This document shows positions 1 to 5,696 of a stretch of 16,139 nt of DNA, piece after piece; position 1 is the first letter of the stretch, and every line of letters starts with the position of its first letter. Both the position numbers and the translations under genes were made by a program. The stretch spans positions 1 to 16,139 of the forward strand of contig CAVOII010000020.1 in NCBI GenBank assembly GCA_963696025.1. Reading direction: 5' to 3'. Origin of the DNA: JABCYV01 sp963696025. Lineage in GTDB: Bacteria > Acidobacteriota > Terriglobia > Terriglobales > Acidobacteriaceae. The notes under the pieces were generated by a model, which did no database searches, was not told where the DNA came from, and saw nothing but the letters and a program-made list of their open reading frames with translations.

Positions 1-164
1 GCGGTCTCGAAGCCGGGACCGCGCACAATCTAACCGGTGTAGCGTCAAGGACAGAAATTCAGTTGTGCTTACTAATCCGCCGGCGGTCTTGATTACTTTG
101 CCGACCAACCTGGAACCTCCATTCGTGGACACAAGCGCGTTTCTCGGTCACCGATTGTTCCCGC

Positions 165-180
165 GGCACGCCCGCGTGCC
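165..180. repeat. Perfect hairpin downstream of the activator remnant
   Basis: GGCACGC and GCGTGCC are separated by two bases. The hairpin lies about 50 bp beyond the activator stop codon on the minus strand. There is no U-tract, so a terminator role is doubtful. It resembles the dispersed GC-rich intergenic hairpins at 9675, 13755 and 15566. The rest of 1-229 shows no gene on either strand. Confidence 0.5.
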
Positions 181-229
181 CTTGCTCAATTTCTCGTTGC
201 CGAACGGTCCTGGTTTACTGCTGGGAAGA

Positions 230-766
230 TTAAGAAGCCTTGAAGCGGTGCCGGTTTATGCCCAGCTTCCTTATTTTGGATTCGAGTGTCTGTCGGGGAA
301 TGCCCAGCTTAATGGCGGCGCCGGTTGGACCCCCAACCACGCCTTCGGATTCCCGGAGAGCGGCTTCGAGGATCTCTCTTTCGTGCTCGACAAGGTCAGC
401 AACCAGCGGAGCAGTCGTCGCAGCCAGTTTCGGAGTCACGCGCGTGAGCCACGTCTCATCTACGAAGAAAGTCTCCCCTTCAGACAGAATTACCGCTCGC
501 TCGACTACATTTTGCAACTCGCGGACGTTGCCCGGCCAATCGTATGCGTGGAAGAGTTCGATCGTTTTCTTGTCTATGTTTCGAATCTTCTTGCCAAATT
601 TTTTGGCGTAGCGATCGATCAAGTATCCGACCAACAAGGAAATATCACTAATGCGCTCGCGCAATGCCGGCAATCGAATCGGAAAAACGTTGAGGCGGTA
701 AAACAAATCCTGACGAAACCTGCCCTGGGCCACCGCTGAAGTCAAGTCTCGGAAGCTATTTCCCGC
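230..766 (-). pseudogene. C-terminal remnant of a sigma-54-dependent transcriptional activator (NtrC family)
   Basis: The reading frame encodes the end of a sigma-54 AAA+ activator domain followed by a Fis-type helix-turn-helix. Visible motifs are GRFRQDLFYRLNVFPIRLP, the sensor II signature PGNVRELQNVVERA, and near the C terminus GAAIKLGIPRQTLESKIRKL, the DNA-binding helix-turn-helix. Homology begins abruptly at FRDLTSAVAQ, equivalent to the ATNRDL stretch in the middle of the AAA+ domain. The Walker A, Walker B and GAFTGA regions and any receiver domain are absent. The frame is closed by a TGA at about 767-769, directly beside a repeat at 790-835, so there is no room for the missing 5' part. 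A TTG at 745 could serve as a start, but the product (about 170 aa) could not hydrolyse ATP. I read it as a truncated gene, with the natural stop at 230-232 retained. The family assignment is secure; the cause of truncation is not visible. Confidence 0.85.
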
Positions 767-789
767 GCGCGCTCACAACCGCGCTCGAG

Positions 790-835
790 TCGCGCATTTC
801 CCCCTTTTCCGAATCAGCACTCACAAACACTCGCG
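790..835. repeat. Imperfect dispersed repeat, copy 1
   Basis: This segment matches 1678-1724 in the same orientation at about 40 of 47 aligned positions. Shared blocks are TCGCGCATTTCCC and CACTCA-AAACACTC. It sits at the broken 5' edge of the sigma-54 activator remnant. On the minus strand it would read as VFVSADSEK, and the other copy as VFLSADAEK, so both may descend from one coding or quasi-coding repeat. Confidence 0.7.
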
Positions 836-856
836 AGGCTGCGAGGCTTCGCGAGG

Positions 857-1342
857 CTACCTCGAGACGAACAAGAAGAAGGGGACATCGACAGGCACGG
901 AGTTACCCATGCTGCCCGATCCACCTTCCTGTTGGCAGTTGACAAAAACTGCATTCGGAACGCCAGCCCGATCCGCTGTATTACACCACGCGTTCACCTC
1001 ACCTGTTGACAGAGTATCGGGCTGAACCACGCGCCAAAATCCGTTGGTGGCCGTTATGACCCCGTTGCCAAATTTTGCGAAGCCAACTTGGTACGCGCCC
1101 TTAGCCAAGTGCAGGGTAGTCGTTTTATCACAGTTGAAACAGGCGGCGACGGTACCATCCGCATTAATGGCAGCGGTACCAAATACCACGCCCCTGCTCG
1201 CGTTTCCTAATGTGATATCGGCCAGTGGTGCCGCTCCGTTGCTATTCTCGCCTGCAAAAACATGGCCGGACAGAGCGAACACACTGGACGCAACCAGGAC
1301 TGCCGCAGGAAAAACCCAGGCAAAACGTTTCACAAAGTTCAT
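857..1342 (-). CDS. Small secreted protein of unknown function with four cysteines
   Basis: The product is 161 aa and I do not recognise the family. An ATG at 1342 is preferred because AGGAGAGGAG lies 8 bp upstream; the frame stays open to 1477 but that extension has no ribosome site or protein-like character. Residues 1-31 form a clear Sec signal peptide: basic MNFVKR, a hydrophobic core, and a probable cut after GHVFA. The mature part is rich in small and hydrophobic residues. It contains four cysteines (CFNC, WCNT, VNCQ) that could form two disulfides, and it ends in FFLFVSR. Low charge and many Gly, Ala and Thr residues suggest a compact beta-rich exported domain. There are no coding neighbours on its strand, so it is probably a single-gene unit. 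An exported role is inferred from the signal peptide only. Confidence 0.8.
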   Translation of the reverse strand: MNFVKRFAWVFPAAVLVASSVFALSGHVFAGENSNGAAPLADITLGNASRGVVFGTAAINADGTVAACFNCDKTTTLHLAKGAYQVGFAKFGNGVITATNGFWRVVQPDTLSTGEVNAWCNTADRAGVPNAVFVNCQQEGGSGSMGNSVPVDVPFFLFVSR

Positions 1343-1677
1343 AAACTTTTCTCCTCTCCTTGTGTTTGAACCGAAATTTTCGTTCTTGAGCGTACTGGAG
1401 TTGGGCTGCCATCCCTTGCTGGGCGATGGACCCAGTTTGCACAACAGCAACATCTGGTAGTGCGTTTCAGCCCCCAAACGTTACATTGAGAGAATCTTGT
1501 TTCCTCACAATGGATGGATATTGAGCCAAGTCGATGAAGACGTCCATGGAGGAGGGCTGAATTGGTATGAATTGATCTGAGGAATTCCACGCTGGCCACT
1601 TTGGACCGCGCGACAGTGGTTTGGACCCTGACTGTCATGCCGCTTTTAGGCAAGGAGTAAGCCTCGCCTTTGGTCAA

Positions 1678-1724
1678 TCGCGCATTTCCCGCTTTTTCGG
1701 CATCTGCACTCAAAAACACTCCCG
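1678..1724. repeat. Imperfect dispersed repeat, copy 2
   Basis: Partner of 790-835 (about 40 of 47 positions, one single-base gap). The two copies bracket the secreted-protein gene in direct orientation, which could allow deletion or duplication of that gene by recombination. Confidence 0.7.
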
Positions 1725-1762
1725 CGGGTAGCGGGTATAAGATACACAGTTTGTGAGACCGT

Positions 1763-1792
1763 AAAAAGAAAAAGCCCGATTCGTAGTCGGGC
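1763..1792 (-). terminator. Intrinsic terminator
   Basis: On the minus strand the stem GCCCGA / TCGGGC (6 bp, 7-base loop) is followed by TTTTTCTTTTT, a textbook rho-independent terminator. The only promoter-like sequence nearby on this strand is at 1824-1852, so the terminated transcript would be about 55 nt. Confidence 0.75.
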
Positions 1793-1817
1793 CTACGGCG
1801 GGTCGCCGCAATGGACA
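1763..1817 (-). ncRNA. Candidate small RNA or attenuated leader
   Basis: This is the stretch between the predicted transcription start and the intrinsic terminator. It would fold into a first hairpin CGGCG-acc-CGCCG followed by the terminator hairpin. It could be a free-standing sRNA of about 55 nt, or an attenuator about 420 bp upstream of the secreted-protein gene. Prediction from promoter and terminator only; no known RNA family recognised. Confidence 0.3.
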
Positions 1818-1823
1818 TCTAAA

Positions 1824-1852
1824 AGTATGGCAGCGACCCCCACACAAGTCAA
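1824..1852 (-). promoter_or_regulatory. Sigma-70-like promoter driving a short terminated transcript
   Basis: Minus strand: -35 TTGACT (1852-1847), a 17-bp spacer, and -10 CATACT (1829-1824). The predicted start is near 1817. The terminator ends at about 1763, and there is no protein-like ORF between. Confidence 0.45.
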
Positions 1853-2234
1853 CGCTTTGAGCGGATGGGGGATGTGTGCGCGCGGTGATTTTACGAAAGT
1901 TGTGGGACGACATTCGACCCAATGCGGTTTATACGGCATTGATGACGATCTTACTTTTGATGTGGACCGGGGTTGTAATTGTCACTCACGGTCTTAAGTG
2001 GTGGCAGCAAGCGATCCTTGTCTTTTTGGCGGGGGCGCTCTTTTTATGGGCGGCGATCGCCACCCATTTGATAAGGAAGGGTTCAACCCGCAAAGATGTC
2101 TTTGTCCAAGGTTCATCGCAGCCGCTCACGGAAGTCCCCAGCTTAAGAGAACGGATATTCACACTCTGTAATGAAATGTCAGTGTATATGGGAGAGCGGA
2201 AGAGTAGATCAGACGAGGAAAAAATCTACGCACA

Positions 2235-2237
2235 ATT
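2235..2237. repeat. Target-site duplication of the IS (ATT), left copy
   Basis: ATT abuts the left IS end and is repeated at 3758-3760 directly after the right end. Three bases is a normal IS3-family duplication, and removing one copy restores the host reading frame. Confidence 0.85.
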
Positions 2238-2272
2238 TGGAGTGGACCCCGATTTTGAGACAACCAGTTAAG
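2238..2272 (+). repeat. IS left inverted repeat (IRL)
   Basis: Begins TGGAGTGGACCCC and ends TGAGACAACCAGTTAAG; it mirrors 3723-3757. Its GAG ACA ACC AGT TAA supplies the false stop of the interrupted gene. Confidence 0.92.
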
Positions 2273-2301
2273 CCCTAAAATGCAGTGAAAGGGGAAACTG
2301 G

Positions 2302-2646
2302 ATGGGATCATCTCGAAGGAAGTTCACCAAGGAGTTCAAACTGGATGCGGTACAACGATTGCGTGCGGGTGAGCCAGCGGGCTGGGTGGCGCGCAGCTTG
2401 GAAGTGAGCCGCCAGGAACTGTACCGCTGGAGCCGCGATGTCGATAAGTTTGGGGAGCGGGCGTTTCCCGGCGTGGGCCAGAAACGGGCGGAAGAGACGC
2501 GGATCGCGGAGTTGGAACGTAAGATCGGGCAGCAGGTCCTGGAGATCGATTTTTTAAAGCGAGCCTTGCAGCATGTGGAACAACAGCGCCAGCTGCGGGC
2601 CGCCAGTGGCGGGGCACCGTTTACCAACAAGTCGAGCGTGAAGTGA
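2302..2646 (+). CDS. IS3-family transposase OrfA
   Basis: The 114-aa DNA-binding subunit is read from the IS left end. The N-terminal half has the usual IS3 OrfA/InsE layout: RRKFTKEFKLDAVQRL, then a helix-turn-helix (GWVARSLEVSRQELYRWSRD). It is followed by a leucine-zipper-like coiled coil (RIAELERKIGQQVLEIDFLKRAL) that mediates OrfA/OrfAB oligomerisation in this family. AAGGGG lies 7 bp before the ATG at 2302. The stop overlaps the orfB GTG by 4 bp (GTGA, 2643-2646). A T TTT TTA heptamer at 2550-2556 is in the correct phase for a -1 shift into orfB. Confidence 0.93.
   Translation: MGSSRRKFTKEFKLDAVQRLRAGEPAGWVARSLEVSRQELYRWSRDVDKFGERAFPGVGQKRAEETRIAELERKIGQQVLEIDFLKRALQHVEQQRQLRAASGGAPFTNKSSVK
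2550..2556 (+). promoter_or_regulatory. Candidate -1 programmed ribosomal frameshift site (U UUU UUA)
   Basis: The heptamer is phased in the orfA frame as T TTT TTA, which fits X XXY YYZ. The orfB frame is open from here to the orfB GTG at 2643 with no stop, and near the junction reads VYQQVEREVKTGTQ, which looks native. A small hairpin CCGCC-agt-GGCGG at 2600-2612 lies downstream, further away than a typical stimulator. IS3 elements usually make the active OrfAB transposase by -1 shifting, more often on A-rich heptamers. Confidence 0.5.
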
Positions 2647-3551
2647 AAACCGGAACGCAACTCGCGGTTCGCCGGATGTGTACCCTGACGGGAGTCAGCC
2701 GGGCGGGATTTTACCGGCGTGGAGTTTGCCCGCGGTCCGCATCCGTGGAACTGCGCGACCAAGTGCAGCGGGTGGCGCTAGAGTGGCCCACCTATGGCAG
2801 CCGTCGGATCACGGGGGAGTTGCGCCGCTGTGGCTTGCTCGTCAATCGCAAACGAGTGCAGCGGCTGATGCGGGAAGACAACCTGCTGTGTTTGCGGAAG
2901 CGCAAGTTTGTGACGACGACCGACTCCGTCCACGGGCTGCAAGTGTATCCGAACTTGGCGGCGACGCTGGTGGTGAGCGGCATCAACCAGCTCTGGCGGG
3001 CCGACATCACTTACATCCGGCTGCTGGAAGAGTTCGTTTACTTGGCAGTGGTGCTGGACGCGTTTTCGCGGCGGGCGATTGGCTGGGCGCTGGAATCCGC
3101 GCTGGAAGCCCGGTTGGCCGTGACGGCGCTGGAGATGGCGTTGCAGCGGCGGCGGCCCGCGCCCGGATTGGTGCATCATTCCGATCAGGGGGTGCAGTAT
3201 GCCAGCCACGACTACGTCGCTTTGTTGGAGACGCACGGAGTGCAGATCAGCATGTCGCGCCGCGGCAATCCCTGGGACAACGCGACTTGTGAATCGTTCA
3301 TGAAAACGCTGAAGTGCGAAGAAGTCTATCGCAGCGAGTATCGCAACCTGACCGAAGCACGGGCTCGCATCGGCGAGTTTCTGGAGGAGATCTACAACCA
3401 GAAGCGGTTGCATTCGTCTCTGGGCTATTGTCCACCCGCCGAGTTCGAACGTCGGCAATCGTCGCGACCGAGGCTGGTGGCGGCTGTGGCGCAGGAGGCC
3501 GTATTGCCGTATGAGTTTTCTGAGGCATGGGGAAATCTATCCATGCGATGA
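2643..3551 (+). CDS. IS3-family transposase OrfB (DDE integrase domain)
   Basis: This 302-aa catalytic part cuts and joins the IS ends. An N-terminal helical region (ELRDQVQRVALEWPTYGSRRITGELRR, the HTH_21 region) precedes an rve integrase core. The DDE triad is visible as ADITYI (D), HHSDQGVQYAS (D) and NATCESFMKTLK (E), with the conserved tail YNQKRLHSSLGYCPPAEFE. It starts with GTG at 2643 overlapping the orfA stop by 4 bp, so it may be translated by coupling, or as an OrfAB fusion through the -1 site upstream. Length is normal and no catalytic residue is missing, so the element may still be active. Confidence 0.95.
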   Translation: MKTGTQLAVRRMCTLTGVSRAGFYRRGVCPRSASVELRDQVQRVALEWPTYGSRRITGELRRCGLLVNRKRVQRLMREDNLLCLRKRKFVTTTDSVHGLQVYPNLAATLVVSGINQLWRADITYIRLLEEFVYLAVVLDAFSRRAIGWALESALEARLAVTALEMALQRRRPAPGLVHHSDQGVQYASHDYVALLETHGVQISMSRRGNPWDNATCESFMKTLKCEEVYRSEYRNLTEARARIGEFLEEIYNQKRLHSSLGYCPPAEFERRQSSRPRLVAAVAQEAVLPYEFSEAWGNLSMR

Positions 3552-3584
3552 GGGCACGATCTCGCGACCGTGCCCCCGCTCATC
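3526..3584 (+). other. Hairpins at the 3' end of orfB
   Basis: Two nested inverted repeats follow or overlap the orfB stop: GCATGG/CCATGC (from 3526), then GATGA-GGGCACG with CGTGCCC-cgc-TCATC (3547-3584). There is no U-tract. They could protect the transcript end or reduce read-through, but no function can be assigned. Confidence 0.35.
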
Positions 3585-3722
3585 GCCGTGGATGAGTCTC
3601 CAGCTGGTTATTCCTGGCAGGTTGCTCTCCAGCAGAGCCCGCTTCCGCTTCACCAGCCGGAGCTATGCTGGCAAACTTCAACCGCGCCGTGCAATGCTTG
3701 GGCAGCGAACGGCGAAATGTAA

Positions 3723-3757
3723 CTTAACTGGTTGTCTCAGCCGAGGGGTCCAGTCCA
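3723..3757 (-). repeat. IS right inverted repeat (IRR)
   Basis: Reverse complement begins TGGACTGGACCCC and ends TGAGACAACCAGTTAAG; 29 of 35 positions match the left end. Confidence 0.92.
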
Positions 3758-4135
3758 ATTCAAGGATAGCAGCACGTTGTATGCTGAGCACTACGATGCC
3801 GAAATTCAATCATGGGACGACAAACTGAATGCTGGATATGCGCTTAATTTCAGGGATAAGGTCATCAATTTGCGCCATGAATTAGTGCTAAACGATGTAA
3901 GAGATGGTTAGATCGGGCATTGGGGGAACTAGAGAGACGACGACTCTCAGAAAAGAACACATCGAAGAACTAAAGACAATCATGGAACGTTTCAGGTATA
4001 ACGCATCTACTTTGCACTAGGTCTACTTTTGCGGCGGGACGGGATTAACTTCTCAGGGTTTCTTCTTTGATTTATGCCGCTTTCCGTTTCTCCCGTTTCA
4101 CGCCTTGACTTGGTTTCTTCGGCAGAAGCGCGATC

Positions 4136-4525
4136 TCAGCGAGCGGTAACATAAAAGTTTAATGCTAGCTGCTCTGGCGTATCTTCGGCTATTTGCGCTG
4201 CACATCGTTCCAGAGCTTTTTGATTTTCTCGGTCGCATTCTGCCCATACGATCAAAGCTTTTCGGTAGGTCTTTCCGGAGTACGACCAGAAGGCAAATCC
4301 CCACGGATCAGTGACACCGTTCGCAGCGTTGGAGACAGCGTTTCGGGCCACGTGAAGGTCGTCAGCTAGCCACGGATCAGGCTCAGCATATTTCGCAGCG
4401 TCGAGGTAGTTCAGAACGCGACGAACGATTGCTTGCCGCCGCAATCGAGCGATGCGACGGTAGCGTGTTCTTGTTCTGACGTACAGACTCTTCACACCCA
4501 TGACAGCCGAACCACCAACTCGCAC
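4136..4525 (-). CDS. Unrecognised basic protein, possibly frameshifted at its C terminus
   Basis: I do not recognise this protein. The frame gives 129 aa from GTG 4525, or 121 aa from ATG 4501; neither start has a convincing ribosome site, and a stop lies three codons before 4525. The N-terminal third is very basic (RTRTRYRRIARLRRQAIVRR). The middle has a plausible folded segment (DPWLADDLHVARNAVSNAANG, then WGFAFWSYSGKTYRKALIVWAE), followed by an acidic helix. Composition looks coding, not random. Where it ends, an overlapping frame (4072-4152) reads MLPLAEIALLPKKPSQG followed by a lysine/arginine tail. This may be the original C terminus after a frameshift, or a separate 26-aa ORF. It lies antisense to and just beyond the integrase fragment, so it is probably cargo of the same decayed element. 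Confidence 0.45.
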   Translation of the reverse strand: MRVGGSAVMGVKSLYVRTRTRYRRIARLRRQAIVRRVLNYLDAAKYAEPDPWLADDLHVARNAVSNAANGVTDPWGFAFWSYSGKTYRKALIVWAECDRENQKALERCAAQIAEDTPEQLALNFYVTAR

Positions 4526-4544
4526 AGCACTCTACTGCCGGTTG

Positions 4545-4777
4545 TGACTTGGCGTCTAGTGGACAATCTCGCCGGCGTCCCGCTGGAGCGCGTCTCGGTT
4601 CTCCTGGGTCATCAATCCGTGAAGGTGACAGAGAAGCATTACACGCCGTGGGTAAAAGCGCGCCAGGAGCAACTTGAGGCAGATGTGCGCCGCACGTGGG
4701 ATACGGACCTCGTGGCGTTCGCCGAAACGAAGGTACACCTAAGGTACACGGGACAATTGCCCGCCCTAACTGACTGA
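4545..4777 (+). pseudogene. C-terminal fragment of a tyrosine recombinase/integrase
   Basis: From about 4556 the frame encodes the end of a phage-type integrase: LAGVPLERVSVLLGHQS, then KVTEKHYTPWVKARQEQLE, and a tail ending LPALTD. The conserved GH of the LLGH motif and the nucleophilic Tyr in KHYTPW are present. The first Arg, the Lys and the HxxR motif are absent because homology starts abruptly. It therefore cannot recombine DNA. The stop (4775-4777) is 18 bp from the 3' end of ssrA, a classic attachment site for this enzyme class, so it probably marks the inner edge of an island once integrated there. No matching start or upstream integrase sequence is seen on this strand. Family and position are seen; the island is inferred. 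Confidence 0.82.
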
Positions 4778-4795
4778 CAAACAAGGGAGATAAAT

Positions 4796-5164
4796 TGGTG
4801 GAGGCGGCGGGAGTCGAACCCGCGTCCGAAAATGTTACTGGTCAAGAGACTACATGCTTATTCGCGTTCATGCCCTGGGCATTACCCCAGGACCTTCGCG
4901 GCCGCCGCTCAGAACGGACAAGAAACGCCAGCCGCTAGCCTGAAGATCTCGCCCTCCTGGCCCAGACGTAGCCGGGAAGACCAGCCCTCTGTGTGACGCT
5001 CGCTCACCGCCCGAGGGCGAAGCGGTGGAAAGCGGCTGCCTAATTAATTAGGCTGCGTATGCCATTTGTTGATTGGCAATTATCATTTTGCCCACGATTA
5101 CGGGTGTGTGCACCCCGGCATGCCTCTTGGCCGCAAGCATCTCCGTCGAAGCCGTGACGCCCCC
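4796..5164 (-). ncRNA. ssrA: Transfer-messenger RNA (tmRNA)
   Basis: The 369-nt gene rescues stalled ribosomes and tags their products. The 5' end GGGGGCGTCACGGCTTCGAC and the 3' end GTTCGACTCCCGCCGCCTCC-ACCA form the tRNA-like domain. The 7-bp acceptor stem pairs GGGGGCG with CGCCTCC (one G-U), the T loop is GTTCGACTC, and CCA is encoded. The tag frame (5048-5077) reads ANQQMAYAA, then TAA, within the palindrome GCCTAATTAATTAGGC. With the alanine carried by tmRNA the tag is AANQQMAYAA, close to the usual A-AN...AYAA/ALAA form recognised by ClpXP. A promoter about 28 bp upstream of the mature end implies a short leader removed by RNase P. The integrase fragment abuts the 3' end. Confidence 0.96.
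5048..5077 (-). CDS. tmRNA proteolysis tag reading frame
   Basis: The resume codon GCC (5077-5075) is followed by AAT CAA CAA ATG GCA TAC GCA GCC TAA. The tag ANQQMAYAA ends in the AA needed for ClpXP recognition. Resume codon assignment is by analogy with other tmRNAs. Confidence 0.85.
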   Translation of the reverse strand, partial: ANQQMAYAA

Positions 5165-5198
5165 ACTGGTGGGATTGGCCATGCAAAGACCTACTTAC

Positions 5199-5227
5199 AA
5201 TCTAGGAGGAAAAGGAGACGAAGTCAA
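5199..5227 (-). promoter_or_regulatory. Promoter of ssrA
   Basis: Minus strand: -35 TTGACT (5227-5222), 17-bp spacer, -10 TAGATT (5204-5199). The start would fall near 5192, giving a leader of about 28 nt before the mature 5' end. Nothing else coding is seen in 5165-5328. Confidence 0.5.
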
Positions 5228-5328
5228 ACCGCCGAACGGCCCACGATTTTACGCTCTGATTCGCCGGGTCGGTTGCCCGCTTTCGGACCGCAGGGTGGAG
5301 ATATCGAATGAATGTGCGGGGCGCGGGC

Positions 5329-5696
5329 CTAGATGCCGAGCGAGTTGCCTTTATAGACTAGAAGGCGTTTACAACTTTCCATAACTAGCTGGGTTTGCTC
5401 GGCGGTCAAGCTGAGGAATTCAAAACCATAGACTCTGCCCAGGTTAGGTCGTACCACTGCCTGCACCTTGCCACCAGCAATCGGCTCTAATTCCACGGTG
5501 TCATCTGCTCTCAACGAATCGGAAGTAATGGCCGAGAGACCGCTTACGCTGATCTCGATGCTGATACCTCGTTACACCGCCCCGTCGGCCGAGCGAATAG
5601 TTAAGTTAAGGGAACGCTGAAGCGATACCGAGGGTGGTGCCGTCTCCGGTCGGGCGAGATCTCCGGTAAGTCGTGGAGTTCAATGTCAGCCTTCAT
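5329..5696 (-). pseudogene. Broken PilZ-domain gene
   Basis: Three pieces on this strand together make one PilZ domain, the cyclic-di-GMP-binding module. From an ATG at 5696 the frame reads up to RRRHHPRYRFSVPL, containing the arginine-rich RxxxR motif, and then meets a TAA. A second frame continues TIRSADGAV, is stopped by an in-frame TAA, and resumes RGISIEISVSGLSA, matching the D/N-x-S-x-x-G motif region. It ends with the usual strand FGRVYGFEFL-like text (RVYGFEFLSLTAEQTQ) and stops at 5329-5331. One frameshift and one nonsense codon therefore break a gene of about 120 codons. An internal TTG at 5514 could start a 61-aa product lacking the nucleotide-binding arginines. Either an old pseudogene or, less likely, sequence errors. 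Confidence 0.72.

Larger units (their letters stand above)
1343..1875. other. Intergenic stretch between the secreted-protein gene and the interrupted membrane gene
   Basis: About 530 bp without a convincing gene. It holds the ribosome site of the secreted protein, repeat copy 2 (1678-1724), a strong intrinsic terminator on the minus strand (1763-1792), and a sigma-70-like promoter on the minus strand (1824-1852). Minus-strand open frames exist here, but they are Cys- and Arg-rich out-of-frame text without ribosome sites. Confidence 0.6.
2238..3757 (+). mobile_element. Complete IS3-family insertion sequence (1520 bp)
   Basis: Terminal inverted repeats of 35 bp occupy 2238-2272 and 3723-3757. 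They match at 29 of 35 positions: TGGA, then TGGACCCC, a divergent 5-base block, and a perfect 17-bp TGAGACAACCAGTTAAG. The ends are TG...CA, as usual for IS3. A 3-bp target duplication ATT is at 2235-2237 and 3758-3760. Inside are orfA (helix-turn-helix) and orfB (DDE integrase) in the -1 relation typical of the family. Intact ends, open frames and the direct repeat indicate a fairly recent insertion. About 170 bp between orfB and the right repeat carry no recognisable gene, only hairpins near 3526-3584. Confidence 0.93.
1876..4020 (+). pseudogene. Two-helix membrane protein gene interrupted by an IS3-family element
   Basis: The 5' part (1876-2237) encodes a short N terminus, two membrane helices (residues about 17-37 and 44-65) and the start of a soluble region ending KIYAQF. 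The IS then intervenes; the apparent last codons before the stop at 2271 are read from the IS left end. Deleting the IS with one ATT copy joins CAATT to CAAGGATAGC. The frame then continues as QFKDSSTLYAEHYDAEI and on to a stop at 3909-3911, giving about 170 aa. Downstream, protein-like text continues in two other frames (LDRALGELERRRLSEK, then EHIEELKTIMERF, stop at 4020). This suggests two further frameshifts and a longer original C terminus. The start is uncertain (GTG 1876 or GTG 1885). I recognise no named family; such two-helix proteins with a charged tail are usually uncharacterised. Confidence 0.75.

Noticed and set aside
65..739. A 224-codon plus-strand open frame
   Set aside because: It is antisense to the sigma-54 activator remnant, whose conserved motifs show the true coding strand.
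1339..1818. A 159-codon minus-strand frame across the intergenic region, starting right at the predicted transcription start
   Set aside because: It runs through an intrinsic terminator and a repeat, has Cys- and Arg-rich text, and overlaps the signal peptide of the secreted protein out of frame.
2678..3292. Alternative 204-codon frame inside orfB
   Set aside because: Ala/Arg/Gly-rich shadow of the DDE transposase, whose catalytic motifs are in the other frame.
2256..3739. Shorter IS boundaries based only on the perfect 17-bp inverted repeat
   Set aside because: These ends give no target duplication. The longer 35-bp repeats give TG...CA ends and a matching ATT, and restore the host frame.
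3511..3828. Plus-strand frame of 105 codons spanning the IS right end
   Set aside because: It crosses the IS boundary, has no ribosome site, and has no protein-like pattern.
4031..4040. GCGGCGGGA near 4031, resembling part of the tmRNA 3' end, considered as a distal att site
   Set aside because: Only 9 bases match in GC-rich sequence and the flanks diverge; too short to support an attachment-site duplication.
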